The translations under genes and the position numbers were made by a program. The notes beneath the pieces were generated by a model, which was given only the letters and a program-made list of their open reading frames with translations, was not told the origin of the DNA and made no database searches. Source: Mycolicibacterium neoaurum VKM Ac-1815D (GTDB lineage Bacteria > Actinomycetota > Actinomycetes > Mycobacteriales > Mycobacteriaceae). From it: a DNA stretch of 64,000 nt. Positions within the stretch are counted from its first letter, which is position 1. Each line of letters begins with the position of its first letter. Below, piece by piece: positions 1-8,616 of this stretch. Where the stretch lies: contig NC_023036.2 of NCBI RefSeq assembly GCF_000317305.3, positions 1,736,001-1,800,000 on the forward strand. Direction: 5' to 3'.

Positions 1-1
1 C

Positions 2-691
<690 letters not shown>

Positions 692-718
692 CCCCGCCGG
701 CCTGAGTCGGCGCCGACC

Positions 719-765
719 GGCCGGTTATTGCACGCCTTCCTCGAAAGGGCGTGTGATAACCGGCC
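719..765. terminator. bidirectional hairpin terminator
   Basis: An inverted repeat pairs GGCCGGTTAT (719-728) with 756-765 and CACGCC (731-736) with 748-753. Two wobble pairs lie between them, giving an 18-bp stem with an 11-nt loop. It sits 28 nt after the fadE25 stop and 9 nt before the convergent methyltransferase stop, so it can serve both strands. There is no U-tract, which is usual in mycobacteria. Confidence 0.75.
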
Positions 766-773
766 ATTCGCGT

Positions 774-1571
774 CTAGCGCCCCTTGGTGATCTTGCGGTA
801 GGTGCTGCGCAGCGTCTCGTTGCGCCGCGCGATGTGCACCGGGTGCTTGGGCACCGGCACCAGGACGCTGACCGGATGGCCGACGAACGACGACTCGAAC
901 ACGGCGGTCATGGTTCTGCCGCTGTAGGCGGCGTCCAGGGCCTGCCGGTAACGCGTGGCGTGTTCGGGCTGGGTGAACAGCACCTTGTTGTAACCGATGT
1001 AGAAGGGCACCAGGGCGCCGCCCTTCTCCAGGTAGTGCACGGTGCCCACGCAGACACCCGGCCACTGCTGGTTGAAGACATCGTCGGCGATCACGACGCC
1101 ACCCTCGGTCAGGCTCTTCTCGGCCAGTCGCATATCGCTGAGCACGATCTCCTGGGTGTGCCCGCCGTCGACGGAGAACAACCGCACCCCGGACATCTCG
1201 GCGATCTCCCCGGGGGAGATCTGGGTGGAGTCACCCTGGTGGATGATCAGGCCGTCCCGATCGGTCCACGAATCCAGGTGTGCCAGGAATCGGTCCCGAT
1301 CACCCTGGCCGGATTTGTCGATATTGGCGTCCTGATCCTCGAACAGGTCGATCGCGATGGCCGCTTCGCCGGGCTGCTGGAGCAGCTTCATGGCGATGAA
1401 GAGCTGCCCGTGATGCACGCCGATCTCGGCGATCGGACCACCGATGCCTGCCGCACGCTGATACTCGTCGACGGCTTGCAGCAACCCGATGGCAGCGGTC
1501 TCCGTATAGCCCTGCACCCGACGATGCCCGATATGGCGATATGCAGCGAACTTCAGGCCATTGCGTTCCAC
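774..1571 (-). CDS. class I SAM-dependent methyltransferase (Methyltransf_24-like)
   Basis: A 265-residue protein with a Rossmann methyltransferase fold. The SAM-binding loop is GPIAEIGVHHGQLFIAM (about residues 45-60). An acidic strand end (AIAIDLFEDQD) follows, then LFSVDGGHTQEIVLSD and GGVVIADDVF, the pattern of the sugar/antibiotic-type Methyltransf_24 families. The substrate cannot be read from sequence; nearby cell-wall sugar genes make a glycan or glycolipid methyl acceptor possible, which is inference only. The GTG start was chosen because it opens the conserved frame and has TACCCT 7 nt upstream with no Shine-Dalgarno, suggesting a leaderless mRNA. It converges on fadE25. Confidence 0.8.
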   Translation of the reverse strand: MERNGLKFAAYRHIGHRRVQGYTETAAIGLLQAVDEYQRAAGIGGPIAEIGVHHGQLFIAMKLLQQPGEAAIAIDLFEDQDANIDKSGQGDRDRFLAHLDSWTDRDGLIIHQGDSTQISPGEIAEMSGVRLFSVDGGHTQEIVLSDMRLAEKSLTEGGVVIADDVFNQQWPGVCVGTVHYLEKGGALVPFYIGYNKVLFTQPEHATRYRQALDAAYSGRTMTAVFESSFVGHPVSVLVPVPKHPVHIARRNETLRSTYRKITKGR

Positions 1572-1578
1572 GTGTCAC

Positions 1579-1584
1579 AGGGTA
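1579..1584 (-). promoter_or_regulatory. predicted -10 box of leaderless methyltransferase mRNA
   Basis: TACCCT on the minus strand (TANNNT) ends 7 nt before the GTG at 1571. There is no Shine-Dalgarno, so transcription is predicted to begin at or next to the start codon. Confidence 0.4.
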
Positions 1585-1662
1585 CTCATAGCGGGTGTAA
1601 AAGACCCATCACGCGCAAATATTGACGCTCGGGGCACTTCGCGACCTGCCTCGCACGGCGGG

Positions 1663-2379
1663 TCAGCCCCGGGTCACCTTCTCCATCTCGCGCCGGCGAT
1701 CGAGGCGGTCGGCGTCGGGGTGGACCACCAGCACCAGCGACGATCCGGCGGTCAGCACCGCCAGCAGGTGCTCCTCGACGTCGCCCGGGGTGTTCCAGGA
1801 TGCGGTCGAGAGCACCCGGTCCCGGTCGGTCAGACCCGCTCGGGCGGCGGCTGCGGTGGCAGCGGCCACCACCTGCGCCGGGCTGCGACCGGCCAGTGCC
1901 GGCCCCGGCGCGCGCTCGGGCACGATCTGGTCGCCGTGCACCCGCACCGAGGTCGCATAGTCGGTGACGCCGATCGGCAGGTCCGCGACCGGCTTACCGA
2001 ACGGATCGAGCGAGAACGCCACCACTTCTCCGGTCCCGACGATCGCGTCGGCCTCGTCGAGCCGGTCGGCGGTGCACAACGCGATCTCGGCGTCCCCGAC
2101 ATCGGCCCCCAGCACCGCCTCGGCGCCGATCCACCAGATGCCCAGCAGCACCGCGGCGGTCTGCCAATGCGCGGGCAGCAGCACCGCGATCCGGCTGCCG
2201 GGGCCGGCGCCGAGCTCGTCGCGCAGCAGGTTGGCGGTCTTGGCGGCCCAGTTGGCCAGCGTCACCGCGGACAGTTCGATGCGCTCGCCGGAGGCGTCGT
2301 CGTAGTAGGTGATCCGCGGGCCCACCGGGTCGCGCTTGAGCAACGGATCGAGCAGGGCGGCGCTGACGGTGTCGGTCAC
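1663..2379 (-). CDS. TIGR03089 family protein (truncated AMP-ligase-like)
   Basis: A 238-residue protein resembling the N-terminal part of acyl-adenylating enzymes (LSAVTLANWAAKTANLL, GSRIAVLLPAHWQTAAVLLG) but lacking the ATP-binding P-loop and the C-terminal domain. It is therefore probably not a functional ligase. I recall the family (Rv3268-type) as an actinobacterial companion of the LCP gene just upstream. Here its GTG start lies 1 nt after that gene's TGA, so the two are cotranscribed. The function is unknown. Confidence 0.78.
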   Translation of the reverse strand: MTDTVSAALLDPLLKRDPVGPRITYYDDASGERIELSAVTLANWAAKTANLLRDELGAGPGSRIAVLLPAHWQTAAVLLGIWWIGAEAVLGADVGDAEIALCTADRLDEADAIVGTGEVVAFSLDPFGKPVADLPIGVTDYATSVRVHGDQIVPERAPGPALAGRSPAQVVAAATAAAARAGLTDRDRVLSTASWNTPGDVEEHLLAVLTAGSSLVLVVHPDADRLDRRREMEKVTRG

Positions 2380-2380
2380 C

Positions 2381-3880
2381 TCAGTTCACACATTGGGGGT
2401 CATCCGAGCCTGCGGTGATGATCGGCGACGGCGGCGGGGGAGCGGTCTCGCTGGTGGAAACCAGGTCATCGCCCTGATAGCCCTGGTACCAGTCGCTGCC
2501 CGCGGGATCGGCCGACGCGCCTGTGCCCTCCAGCCCGGAGCCCGGGCCGGAGTAATCGTCGGACAGCACGACCTGCACGGTGCCGGGCGCCATTGAGGGA
2601 TCTTCGACGACGGTCAGGTTGCCCAACTTCTGCGAGACGGCCTGCGCACCGAGATCATCGACGCTGGGCGCCCTGACCATGCTGTTGGCGACGCGCTCGC
2701 CGTCGTGGTTGCCCACGTTGCCCGCGGTGAATCCGCCGCTGGTCAGCACCTGGGAGACTGCGGCGGCCAGCCCGTTGATATCGGTGTCGTTGACCACGTC
2801 GACGGTGGTTTTCTCGGGTGAGTACGCGACCTTCTCGGTGTTGCCCTCCTCCTGCTCGTTGAGCAGGCCGTCCACCCACTGCTTGACCTGGTCCTGGTCG
2901 ACGCGGACGACGGACTGCATACCGTCGTCACTCCAGCCGTCCTCGCGCAGGATCGGAATGGTGGCGAAGGCGACCGAGCCCGCCGCGACATCCTGGAGCT
3001 GCTTGATGAAATCCATGATGTCCCAACCATCGGACAGCACGACCGAACGCTGCACCGCGGTCTGCAACCGGTTCAGGGTTGCCGGGCTGGACAGGGTCTT
3101 GCCGGAGATGACCTCATGGGCCAGGGACGCCATCACCACCTGCTGGCGGGTCACCCGATCCAGATCGCCGCGCGGCAGATCGTGGCGCTGTCGCACGAAG
3201 CTCAATGCCTGCGGACCGTCCAACTTCTGCCAGCCCGCCGGGAAATCGGCACCCGAGAGCGGTTCGTAGACCGGATTCTTCAGACAGACATTCACCCCGC
3301 CGAGGGCATCGGTGATCAAGCTGAAACCCAGCAACCCGATCTCGGCGTAGTGGTCCACGGTGACGCCGGTGAGGTGCGCGACAGTCTTGATCAGCGCCTC
3401 CCGCCCGGCCTCGGTGCCTTCCTTCTCACCCTCGACCGGGTCCATGCCCTCGACCTCGATGAGCTGCTTCATCGTCGCCAGCCGGGCGTCGCCGTAGACC
3501 CCGTTGATCTTCATCTTGCCCTCGTTGTCGGGCAGTTCGACGTAGGTGTCGCGGGGGATGGAGATCGCGGTGGCCGACCTCCCGTTGTTCGGGATGCGGA
3601 TCAAGATGATGGTGTCGGTGTTGGTGGCGACATCGTCGCCGACGCGCAGGGTCGCCAGTTCCTCGGGCGAGAGCGGATTTCCGTGCGCATCGGTGCGGCT
3701 GTCGACGCCGACGAGCAGGATGTCGATGGCGCCGTCCTCGCCGCCGCCGCCGAGGGCCGCCGAGTTCACGTGGTGGATACCGTCCTCGAACGAGCGGACC
3801 GTGCTCCAGGCGACCCCGGTGGACAACACGACCGCGACCGCGGCAGCCACGCCAACGGTCCTGGTCAGCCGATTCTGCAT
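2381..3880 (-). CDS. lcp1: LCP-family cell wall polymer ligase (LytR-CpsA-Psr)
   Basis: A 499-residue membrane-anchored enzyme expected to transfer arabinogalactan from its decaprenyl carrier to peptidoglycan outside the membrane. It has a short N-terminus, one transmembrane segment (about residues 8-26) and an LCP domain. That domain shows DILLVGVDSRTD, IRIPNNGRSATAISIPRDTYVELP and SFVRQRHDLPRGDLDRVTRQQ, the Arg/Asp residues that bind pyrophosphate-lipid. A C-terminal LytR_C domain (TTVDVVNDTDINGLAAAVSQ) follows, then a Pro/Ser-rich tail. It matches Rv3267 (Lcp1) in architecture and position. The ATG start has TAGCCT 6 nt upstream and no Shine-Dalgarno. It is divergent from the glycoside hydrolase. 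Confidence 0.92.
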   Translation of the reverse strand: MQNRLTRTVGVAAAVAVVLSTGVAWSTVRSFEDGIHHVNSAALGGGGEDGAIDILLVGVDSRTDAHGNPLSPEELATLRVGDDVATNTDTIILIRIPNNGRSATAISIPRDTYVELPDNEGKMKINGVYGDARLATMKQLIEVEGMDPVEGEKEGTEAGREALIKTVAHLTGVTVDHYAEIGLLGFSLITDALGGVNVCLKNPVYEPLSGADFPAGWQKLDGPQALSFVRQRHDLPRGDLDRVTRQQVVMASLAHEVISGKTLSSPATLNRLQTAVQRSVVLSDGWDIMDFIKQLQDVAAGSVAFATIPILREDGWSDDGMQSVVRVDQDQVKQWVDGLLNEQEEGNTEKVAYSPEKTTVDVVNDTDINGLAAAVSQVLTSGGFTAGNVGNHDGERVANSMVRAPSVDDLGAQAVSQKLGNLTVVEDPSMAPGTVQVVLSDDYSGPGSGLEGTGASADPAGSDWYQGYQGDDLVSTSETAPPPPSPIITAGSDDPQCVN

Positions 3881-3886
3881 CTGCCC

Positions 3887-3892
3887 AGGCTA
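3887..3892 (-). promoter_or_regulatory. predicted -10 box of leaderless lcp1 mRNA
   Basis: TAGCCT on the minus strand lies at -12 to -7 of the lcp1 ATG (3880), with no ribosome-binding site between. The 207-nt gap 3881-4087 must hold both divergent promoters; I see no clear -35 for either. Confidence 0.45.
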
Positions 3893-4072
3893 CTGTCCGC
3901 CGCTTCGATGTCCGTCCAGGCGCGTCGGCGTGCCAACCGGTCCGTACCGCGTCCCGCGCTCACCTCGGCCGGTAACGAGAACCACTCAGCGAACGAAAGA
4001 TTGTGTACGAACCGATTACGGCCGACATCGGCGTTCACCCTCCTGGGCAGGGCGTTCGGTCCAAGAGTGCAC

Positions 4073-4078
4073 AGGAGG
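4073..4078 (+). promoter_or_regulatory. ribosome binding site that decides a TTG start
   Basis: A perfect AGGAGG is 9 nt before the in-frame TTG at 4088 but 18 nt before the first ATG at 4097. This favours TTG as the real start of the glycoside hydrolase. Confidence 0.6.
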
Positions 4079-4087
4079 TCCGGTAAA

Positions 4088-5149
4088 TTGACCGGTATGC
4101 GGAAAACAATGGGCAGGGTCTTCGGCCGTGCGGCGGTAATGGTCGCTCTGGTCGCGTCGATGGTCGGGGTGAATCCGGCCACGGCCGGCGCGGTGGTGGC
4201 CCCGGCCGACGGGTACGGATTCGCCCAGGGCTACACCTGGGCCACCGGTAACCCGGCGGATTCGGCCCGCGAGATCGCCGCGGTCGGCAAAACCACGGCG
4301 ACCTGGGTGCGGCTGCCGCTGGACTGGGGGATCGTCGGAATCGGCCCCGGTCAGTACAACTGGGGCTACTTCGACAACCTGGTCAACGCCGCCAGCGCCA
4401 ACGGACTGCGGATCCTCGGCCTGATCTCCAACACCCCGTTCTGGGCCAGGACCGATGGCGCCCAGAAGTTGTTCCCGTCGGCGCCGCCGAAGGACTACGG
4501 CGAATTCGGCGACTTCGCCGCGGCCGCCGCCAGCCGGTACGCCGGTCGCATCAACGCCTGGGAGATCTGGAACGAGCCCAACCTGCCGCTGTTCATGGGG
4601 TTCGCCGACAACAAGGCCGTCCGCTACACCGACATGCTCAAGGCCGCCTACCCGGCCATCAAGCGCGCCAACCCGGGAGCCACCGTGGTGGCCGCCGGCC
4701 TGAGCCCGCTCGCCGGTCCCGATTCGCCCCCCGGATTCCTGCAGCAGATGTATGACGCCGGCGCCAAGGGTTCCTTCGACGCCGCCGCCGCGCACCCCTA
4801 CGTCTTCCCCGGTGGAATGGCTGCCGACAGCAACAACGGCTGGTCCGATGTGCTGCGTATGCATGATGTGATGGTCGCCAACGGCGACGGCGGCAAGAAG
4901 ATCTGGCTGACCGAGATGGGCGCCTCCACCAGCGATATCCCCGGCGACGGCGTGAGCCAGCAGGAGCAGGCCAAGCAGATCGTCGACGTGCTCGGTGCCG
5001 CGGCCGCGGTCGGCTGGGCCGGGCCGGCGTTCATCCACGCGGTGCGTGACCTGGACACCGGTAACCGCAACGACCGGGAGGCCAACTACGGCGCGTTGCT
5101 GACCACCGATTGGCAGCCCAAGGTGGCCGCCGGCGTCCTCGCCAAATAG
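4088..5149 (+). CDS. secreted glycoside hydrolase, GH-A clan (GH5/GH39-like)
   Basis: A 353-residue exported TIM-barrel hydrolase. The signal peptide covers about residues 1-35 (basic start, hydrophobic AAVMVALVASMVGV, then ATAGAVVA). The acid/base glutamate is in AWEIWNEPNLP (near residue 163) and the nucleophile glutamate in IWLTEMGAS (near residue 276). Their spacing of about 113 residues fits beta-strands 4 and 7 of clan GH-A. It lies between the LCP ligase and rmlD-wbbL, so a cell-wall polysaccharide substrate (galactan, arabinan or linker) is inferred. The mycobacterial galactofuranosidase GlfH1 is, as I recall, a comparable GH5-type enzyme. The TTG start is set by AGGAGG; an ATG at 4097 would give 350 residues. 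Confidence 0.82.
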   Translation: MTGMRKTMGRVFGRAAVMVALVASMVGVNPATAGAVVAPADGYGFAQGYTWATGNPADSAREIAAVGKTTATWVRLPLDWGIVGIGPGQYNWGYFDNLVNAASANGLRILGLISNTPFWARTDGAQKLFPSAPPKDYGEFGDFAAAAASRYAGRINAWEIWNEPNLPLFMGFADNKAVRYTDMLKAAYPAIKRANPGATVVAAGLSPLAGPDSPPGFLQQMYDAGAKGSFDAAAAHPYVFPGGMAADSNNGWSDVLRMHDVMVANGDGGKKIWLTEMGASTSDIPGDGVSQQEQAKQIVDVLGAAAAVGWAGPAFIHAVRDLDTGNRNDREANYGALLTTDWQPKVAAGVLAK

Positions 5150-5155
5150 CGCGAG

Positions 5156-6013
5156 GTGACCGCCCGGATCGTCATCACCGGTGCGGGTGGACAGGTCGGA
5201 CGGTGCCTGGCCGGTGTGCTCACCGGCCAGGGCCGTGATCTGCTTGCCCTGACCTCCGCCCAGTGGGATATCACCGACCCGGCCGCCGGGCGTGATCTGC
5301 TGGTCGCCGGCGATGTCGTCGTCAACTGCGCGGCTCTCACGGCCGTCGACATCGCCGAGGCCGACGAGTCGCGTGCCCACGCCGTCAACGCTGCGGGCGC
5401 CGGCCATGTCGCGCGGGCCTGCGCTGCCGCCGGGGCGCGGCTGATCCACATCTCCACCGACTATGTGTTCGGCGGGGCCGCGACGCGCGGGCAACCGCGG
5501 CCGTTCGAGGTCGACGATCCGCCCGCTCCGGTCAGTGTCTACGGCCGCAGCAAGCTCGCCGGCGAGCACGAGGTGCATGCCGCGCTGCCGTCGGCGCAGG
5601 TGGTGCGCACGGCCTGGGTGTACACCGGATCCGGTACCGATTTCGTGGGCACCATGCGCAGACTGGCCGCCGAGCGCGACACCGTCGAGGTGGTGGCCGA
5701 CCAGACCGGTTCGCCGACCTACGTGGCCGACCTGGTCGAGGCGCTGCTGGTGCTGGCCGACGATCCGGATCCCCGGCCGGTGTGGCATATCGCGAACACC
5801 GGTCCGGTCAGCCGGTACGAATTGGCCCGGGCGGTGTTCGCCGGTATCGGCGCCGACCCGGACCGGGTTCGGCCGGTGACCACCGACAAACACCCCCGTC
5901 CCGCACCGCGGCCCGGCTACTCGGCGCTGTCGACGGCCCGGTATGACGCTGCCCACACACCGATGCGGTCCTGGCAGGACGCCCTGACCGCCGCCTTGAC
6001 GGCGCTGGGATAG
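5156..6013 (+). CDS. rmlD: dTDP-4-dehydrorhamnose reductase
   Basis: A 285-residue cytosolic NAD(P)H-dependent short-chain dehydrogenase that makes dTDP-L-rhamnose, the donor for the rhamnose of the arabinogalactan-peptidoglycan linker. It has the N-terminal Rossmann motif ITGAGGQVGRCL, then NCAALTAVDIAEAD, STDYVFGG and the catalytic YGRSKLAGE (Tyr-x-x-x-Lys). The GTG start follows the glycoside hydrolase stop by 6 nt, and wbbL follows by 22 nt, so the three probably form one transcript. Length and position match rmlD (Rv3266c). Confidence 0.95.
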   Translation: MTARIVITGAGGQVGRCLAGVLTGQGRDLLALTSAQWDITDPAAGRDLLVAGDVVVNCAALTAVDIAEADESRAHAVNAAGAGHVARACAAAGARLIHISTDYVFGGAATRGQPRPFEVDDPPAPVSVYGRSKLAGEHEVHAALPSAQVVRTAWVYTGSGTDFVGTMRRLAAERDTVEVVADQTGSPTYVADLVEALLVLADDPDPRPVWHIANTGPVSRYELARAVFAGIGADPDRVRPVTTDKHPRPAPRPGYSALSTARYDAAHTPMRSWQDALTAALTALG

Positions 6014-6035
6014 AACCGGTTATCTACGAGCGTGC

Positions 6036-6932
6036 GTGATGAACTGGCTGGGCAGCGTGGCTGACGAACTCACCGTGGTGACGGTGACATATTCACCGGG
6101 ACCGCATCTCGACCGCTTCCTGGCCTCGCTCGCACATGCCACCGAACGCCCCGTCACCGTCATCATGGCCGACAACGGGTCCACCGACGGCGCACCCGAA
6201 GAGGCCGAGCAGCGCTATCCGAACGCGGTGTTGCTGCGCACCGGCGGCAACCTGGGCTACGGCACCGCCGTCAACCGCGCGGTGCAGAAGTACGTCACCG
6301 ACGGTGACTGGTTCATCGTGGCCAATCCGGATGTGCAGTGGGGACCGGGTAGCATCGACGAATTGTTCGCCGCCACCGAACGCTGGCCCGATGCCGGTGC
6401 CCTCGGCCCTCTCATCCGTGACCCCGACGGCACGGTCTACCCGTCGGCGCGACATCTGCCGAGCCTCATCCGCGGCGGTATGCACGCCGTGGTCGGGCCG
6501 GTGTGGAAGTCGAACCCGTGGACGGCGGCCTATCGCCAGGAGCGGCTGGAACCCAGCGAACGGACCGTCGGATGGCTCTCCGGTGCGTGTCTGTTGTTGC
6601 GCCGCAGCGCATTCGACGGGATCAACGGGTTCGACGAGCGGTACTTCATGTACATGGAGGATGTGGACCTGGGGGATCGGCTGGCGCTGGCCGGATACCA
6701 GAACGTCTACGTCCCGACGGCCGAGATCCTGCACGACAAGGGACATTCCACCGGTCGGGACCCCGCGCGCAATCTGGCCGCACACCATCGCAGCACCTAC
6801 ACTTTCCTCGCCGATCGGCATCCGCGGTGGTGGCAGGCCCCGCTACGGTGGACCATCAAGGGTGCGCTGGCGACCCGAGCCGGCCTGGTGGTCCGGAATT
6901 CTCGACGTAAGCAGGCGAAAGGACGGCACTGA
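6036..6932 (+). CDS. wbbL: rhamnosyltransferase WbbL (linker unit synthesis)
   Basis: A 298-residue GT2-family enzyme that adds L-rhamnose to decaprenyl-PP-GlcNAc, forming the linker on which galactan is built at the inner membrane face. The N-terminal GT-A core reads VVTVTYSPG and MADNGSTDGAPEEA. The metal-binding segment is IVANPDVQWGPGS, and the acceptor-side motif is WLSGACLLLRRSAF followed by FMYMEDVDLGDRLA. The sequence closely resembles what I remember of M. tuberculosis WbbL1. GTG 6036, ATG 6039 and GTG 6057 are all possible starts and none has a good Shine-Dalgarno. Confidence 0.95.
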   Translation: MMNWLGSVADELTVVTVTYSPGPHLDRFLASLAHATERPVTVIMADNGSTDGAPEEAEQRYPNAVLLRTGGNLGYGTAVNRAVQKYVTDGDWFIVANPDVQWGPGSIDELFAATERWPDAGALGPLIRDPDGTVYPSARHLPSLIRGGMHAVVGPVWKSNPWTAAYRQERLEPSERTVGWLSGACLLLRRSAFDGINGFDERYFMYMEDVDLGDRLALAGYQNVYVPTAEILHDKGHSTGRDPARNLAAHHRSTYTFLADRHPRWWQAPLRWTIKGALATRAGLVVRNSRRKQAKGRH

Positions 6933-6935
6933 GCA

Positions 6936-8015
6936 ATGGTCAATCCCGCGGAGGTCGATGCCGTCATCCTGGTCGGTGGCCAGGGCACCCGGTTGCGGCC
7001 GCTGACCCTGTCCGCGCCCAAGCCCATGCTGCCGACGGCCGGTCTGCCGTTTCTGACCCACCTGCTCTCCCGCATCGCCGCGTCCGGCATCCGCCACGTG
7101 GTGCTCGGTACCTCGTACAAGGCCGAGGTGTTCGAGGCCGCCTTCGGCGACGGATCGAAGCTGGGTCTTGAGATCGAGTACGTCGTCGAGGAGGAGGCGC
7201 TGGGCACCGGCGGAGGCATCGCCAACGTCGCGGACAAGCTGCGCCATGACACCGCGCTGGTGTTCAACGGCGATGTGCTCTCCGGTGCCGATCTGGGGGC
7301 GCTGCTGAACTGTCATGCCGCGCACGAAGCCGATGTGACATTGCACCTGGTGCGCGTCAGCGATCCGCGCGCATTCGGTTGTGTGCCCACCGACGAGAAC
7401 CAGCGGGTGACAGCCTTTCTGGAGAAGACCCAGGATCCGCCGACCGATCAGATCAACGCCGGCTGTTATGTGTTCCGCCGCAGCGTGATCGACGAGATTC
7501 CCAAAGGCAGGATGCTCTCGGTCGAGCGCGAGGTGTTCCCGACCCTGTTGGCCGAGGACCGCAAGGTGTGTGGCTATGTGGACGCCAGTTACTGGCGCGA
7601 TATGGGCACCCCCGACGACTTCGTGCGTGGCTCGGCGGATCTGGTGCGCGGCATCGCGCCGTCACCCGCGCTGCAGGGCCAGCGCGGTGAATTCCTCGTC
7701 CACGACGGCGCTGCGGTGGCGCCGGGGGCGTTGCTCATCGGTGGCACCGTCATCGGCCGGGGCGCCGAGATCGGCGCCGGCGCACGGCTGGACGGCGCGG
7801 TGATCTTCGACGGTGTGCGGGTCGAGGCCGGTGCCGTGATCGAACGCTCGATCATCGGTTTCGGCGCCCGCGTCGGACCGCGCGCCCTGATCCGCGACGG
7901 TGTCATCGGTGACGGTGCCGATATCGGGGCACGGTGTGAACTGTTGCGCGGTGCCCGGGTGTGGCCCGGTGTGACGATCCCCGACGGCGGTATCCGCTAC
8001 TCGACCGACGTCTGA
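6936..8015 (+). CDS. manC: mannose-1-phosphate guanylyltransferase (GDP-mannose pyrophosphorylase)
   Basis: A 359-residue cytosolic enzyme that converts mannose-1-P and GTP to GDP-mannose for lipomannan, LAM, PIMs and polyprenyl-P-mannose. The nucleotidyltransferase domain opens with the signature ILVGGQGTRLRPLTLSAPKP and contains FNGDVLSGADLG. A C-terminal left-handed beta-helix of hexapeptide repeats follows (about residues 255-350: IGGTVIGRGAEIGAG and onward). It starts 3 nt after the wbbL stop with an AAAGGA element upstream. M. tuberculosis databases call this gene manB (Rv3264c), which is confusing beside the phosphomannomutase at 12824. Confidence 0.95.
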   Translation: MVNPAEVDAVILVGGQGTRLRPLTLSAPKPMLPTAGLPFLTHLLSRIAASGIRHVVLGTSYKAEVFEAAFGDGSKLGLEIEYVVEEEALGTGGGIANVADKLRHDTALVFNGDVLSGADLGALLNCHAAHEADVTLHLVRVSDPRAFGCVPTDENQRVTAFLEKTQDPPTDQINAGCYVFRRSVIDEIPKGRMLSVEREVFPTLLAEDRKVCGYVDASYWRDMGTPDDFVRGSADLVRGIAPSPALQGQRGEFLVHDGAAVAPGALLIGGTVIGRGAEIGAGARLDGAVIFDGVRVEAGAVIERSIIGFGARVGPRALIRDGVIGDGADIGARCELLRGARVWPGVTIPDGGIRYSTDV

Positions 8016-8028
8016 GCGCGCAGGCGCA

Positions 8029-8616
8029 CTACGGGTTCTTCGGGGCGTCCGCCGTTTCGGCGTCGTGCCCCGTGGTCTCGGCGACCCGGTATCGCGCGGC
8101 CCTGGCCAGCGCGTCCAGTGACGGGTCGCCCGGCGGCATGGCCTCCAGCGGCCACCAGCGCAGATCCAGTGACTCGTCGCTGCGGGTGATCTCGGCGCCT
8201 GCCGGAGCGCGCACGACGAACTGCAGATCCAGATGTCGGGTGGGCTCACCGAGCGAGCACGTGAGCGGATGCACATGTATCGCAACGAGTTCCGAGTCGA
8301 TGTGCAGGCCGTCGATACCCGATTCCTCGGTCGCCTCGCGCAGTGCGGCGGCCACGATATCGGGATCACCGTCCTCGCAGTGCCCACCCAGTTGCAGCCA
8401 TCGGCCCACCCTGGGGTGCAGCGTCAGCAGAGCCTGGGTGCCGCTGTGATCGAGCACCAGCGCCGAGGCGGTGATGTGCCCGGGGACGCACGATCGCCGG
8501 CAGGCGTCGGGCCGGGCCAGCACGAACGCCAGCACCGCGTGGCGCAGCGCATCCTGAGCGGAATCGGTTGGCTGCCAACCGGTCAGGGCGTCGACCACCG
8601 AGGCGTGCAGTCTCAT
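8029..8616 (-). CDS. NUDIX hydrolase
   Basis: A 195-residue NUDIX-fold pyrophosphohydrolase. The box is recognisable as [23 protein letters not shown] (about residues 78-100), matching Gx5Ex7REUxEE with D at the first acidic site (GHCEDGD), so metal binding is plausible. The substrate is unknown. Its ATG overlaps the fbiB TGA (ATGA at 8613-8616), making it the last gene of the fbiA-fbiB unit; a role in nucleotide or flavin clean-up linked to F420 synthesis is inference. It converges on manC with a 13-nt gap. Confidence 0.88.
   Translation of the reverse strand: MRLHASVVDALTGWQPTDSAQDALRHAVLAFVLARPDACRRSCVPGHITASALVLDHSGTQALLTLHPRVGRWLQLGGHCEDGDPDIVAAALREATEESGIDGLHIDSELVAIHVHPLTCSLGEPTRHLDLQFVVRAPAGAEITRSDESLDLRWWPLEAMPPGDPSLDALARAARYRVAETTGHDAETADAPKNP

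Noticed and set aside
4016..5956. A 646-codon minus-strand open frame
   Set aside because: It is antisense to the glycoside hydrolase and rmlD. Composition is the Gly/His/Arg-rich type produced by the opposite strand of GC-rich codons, with no recognisable domain.
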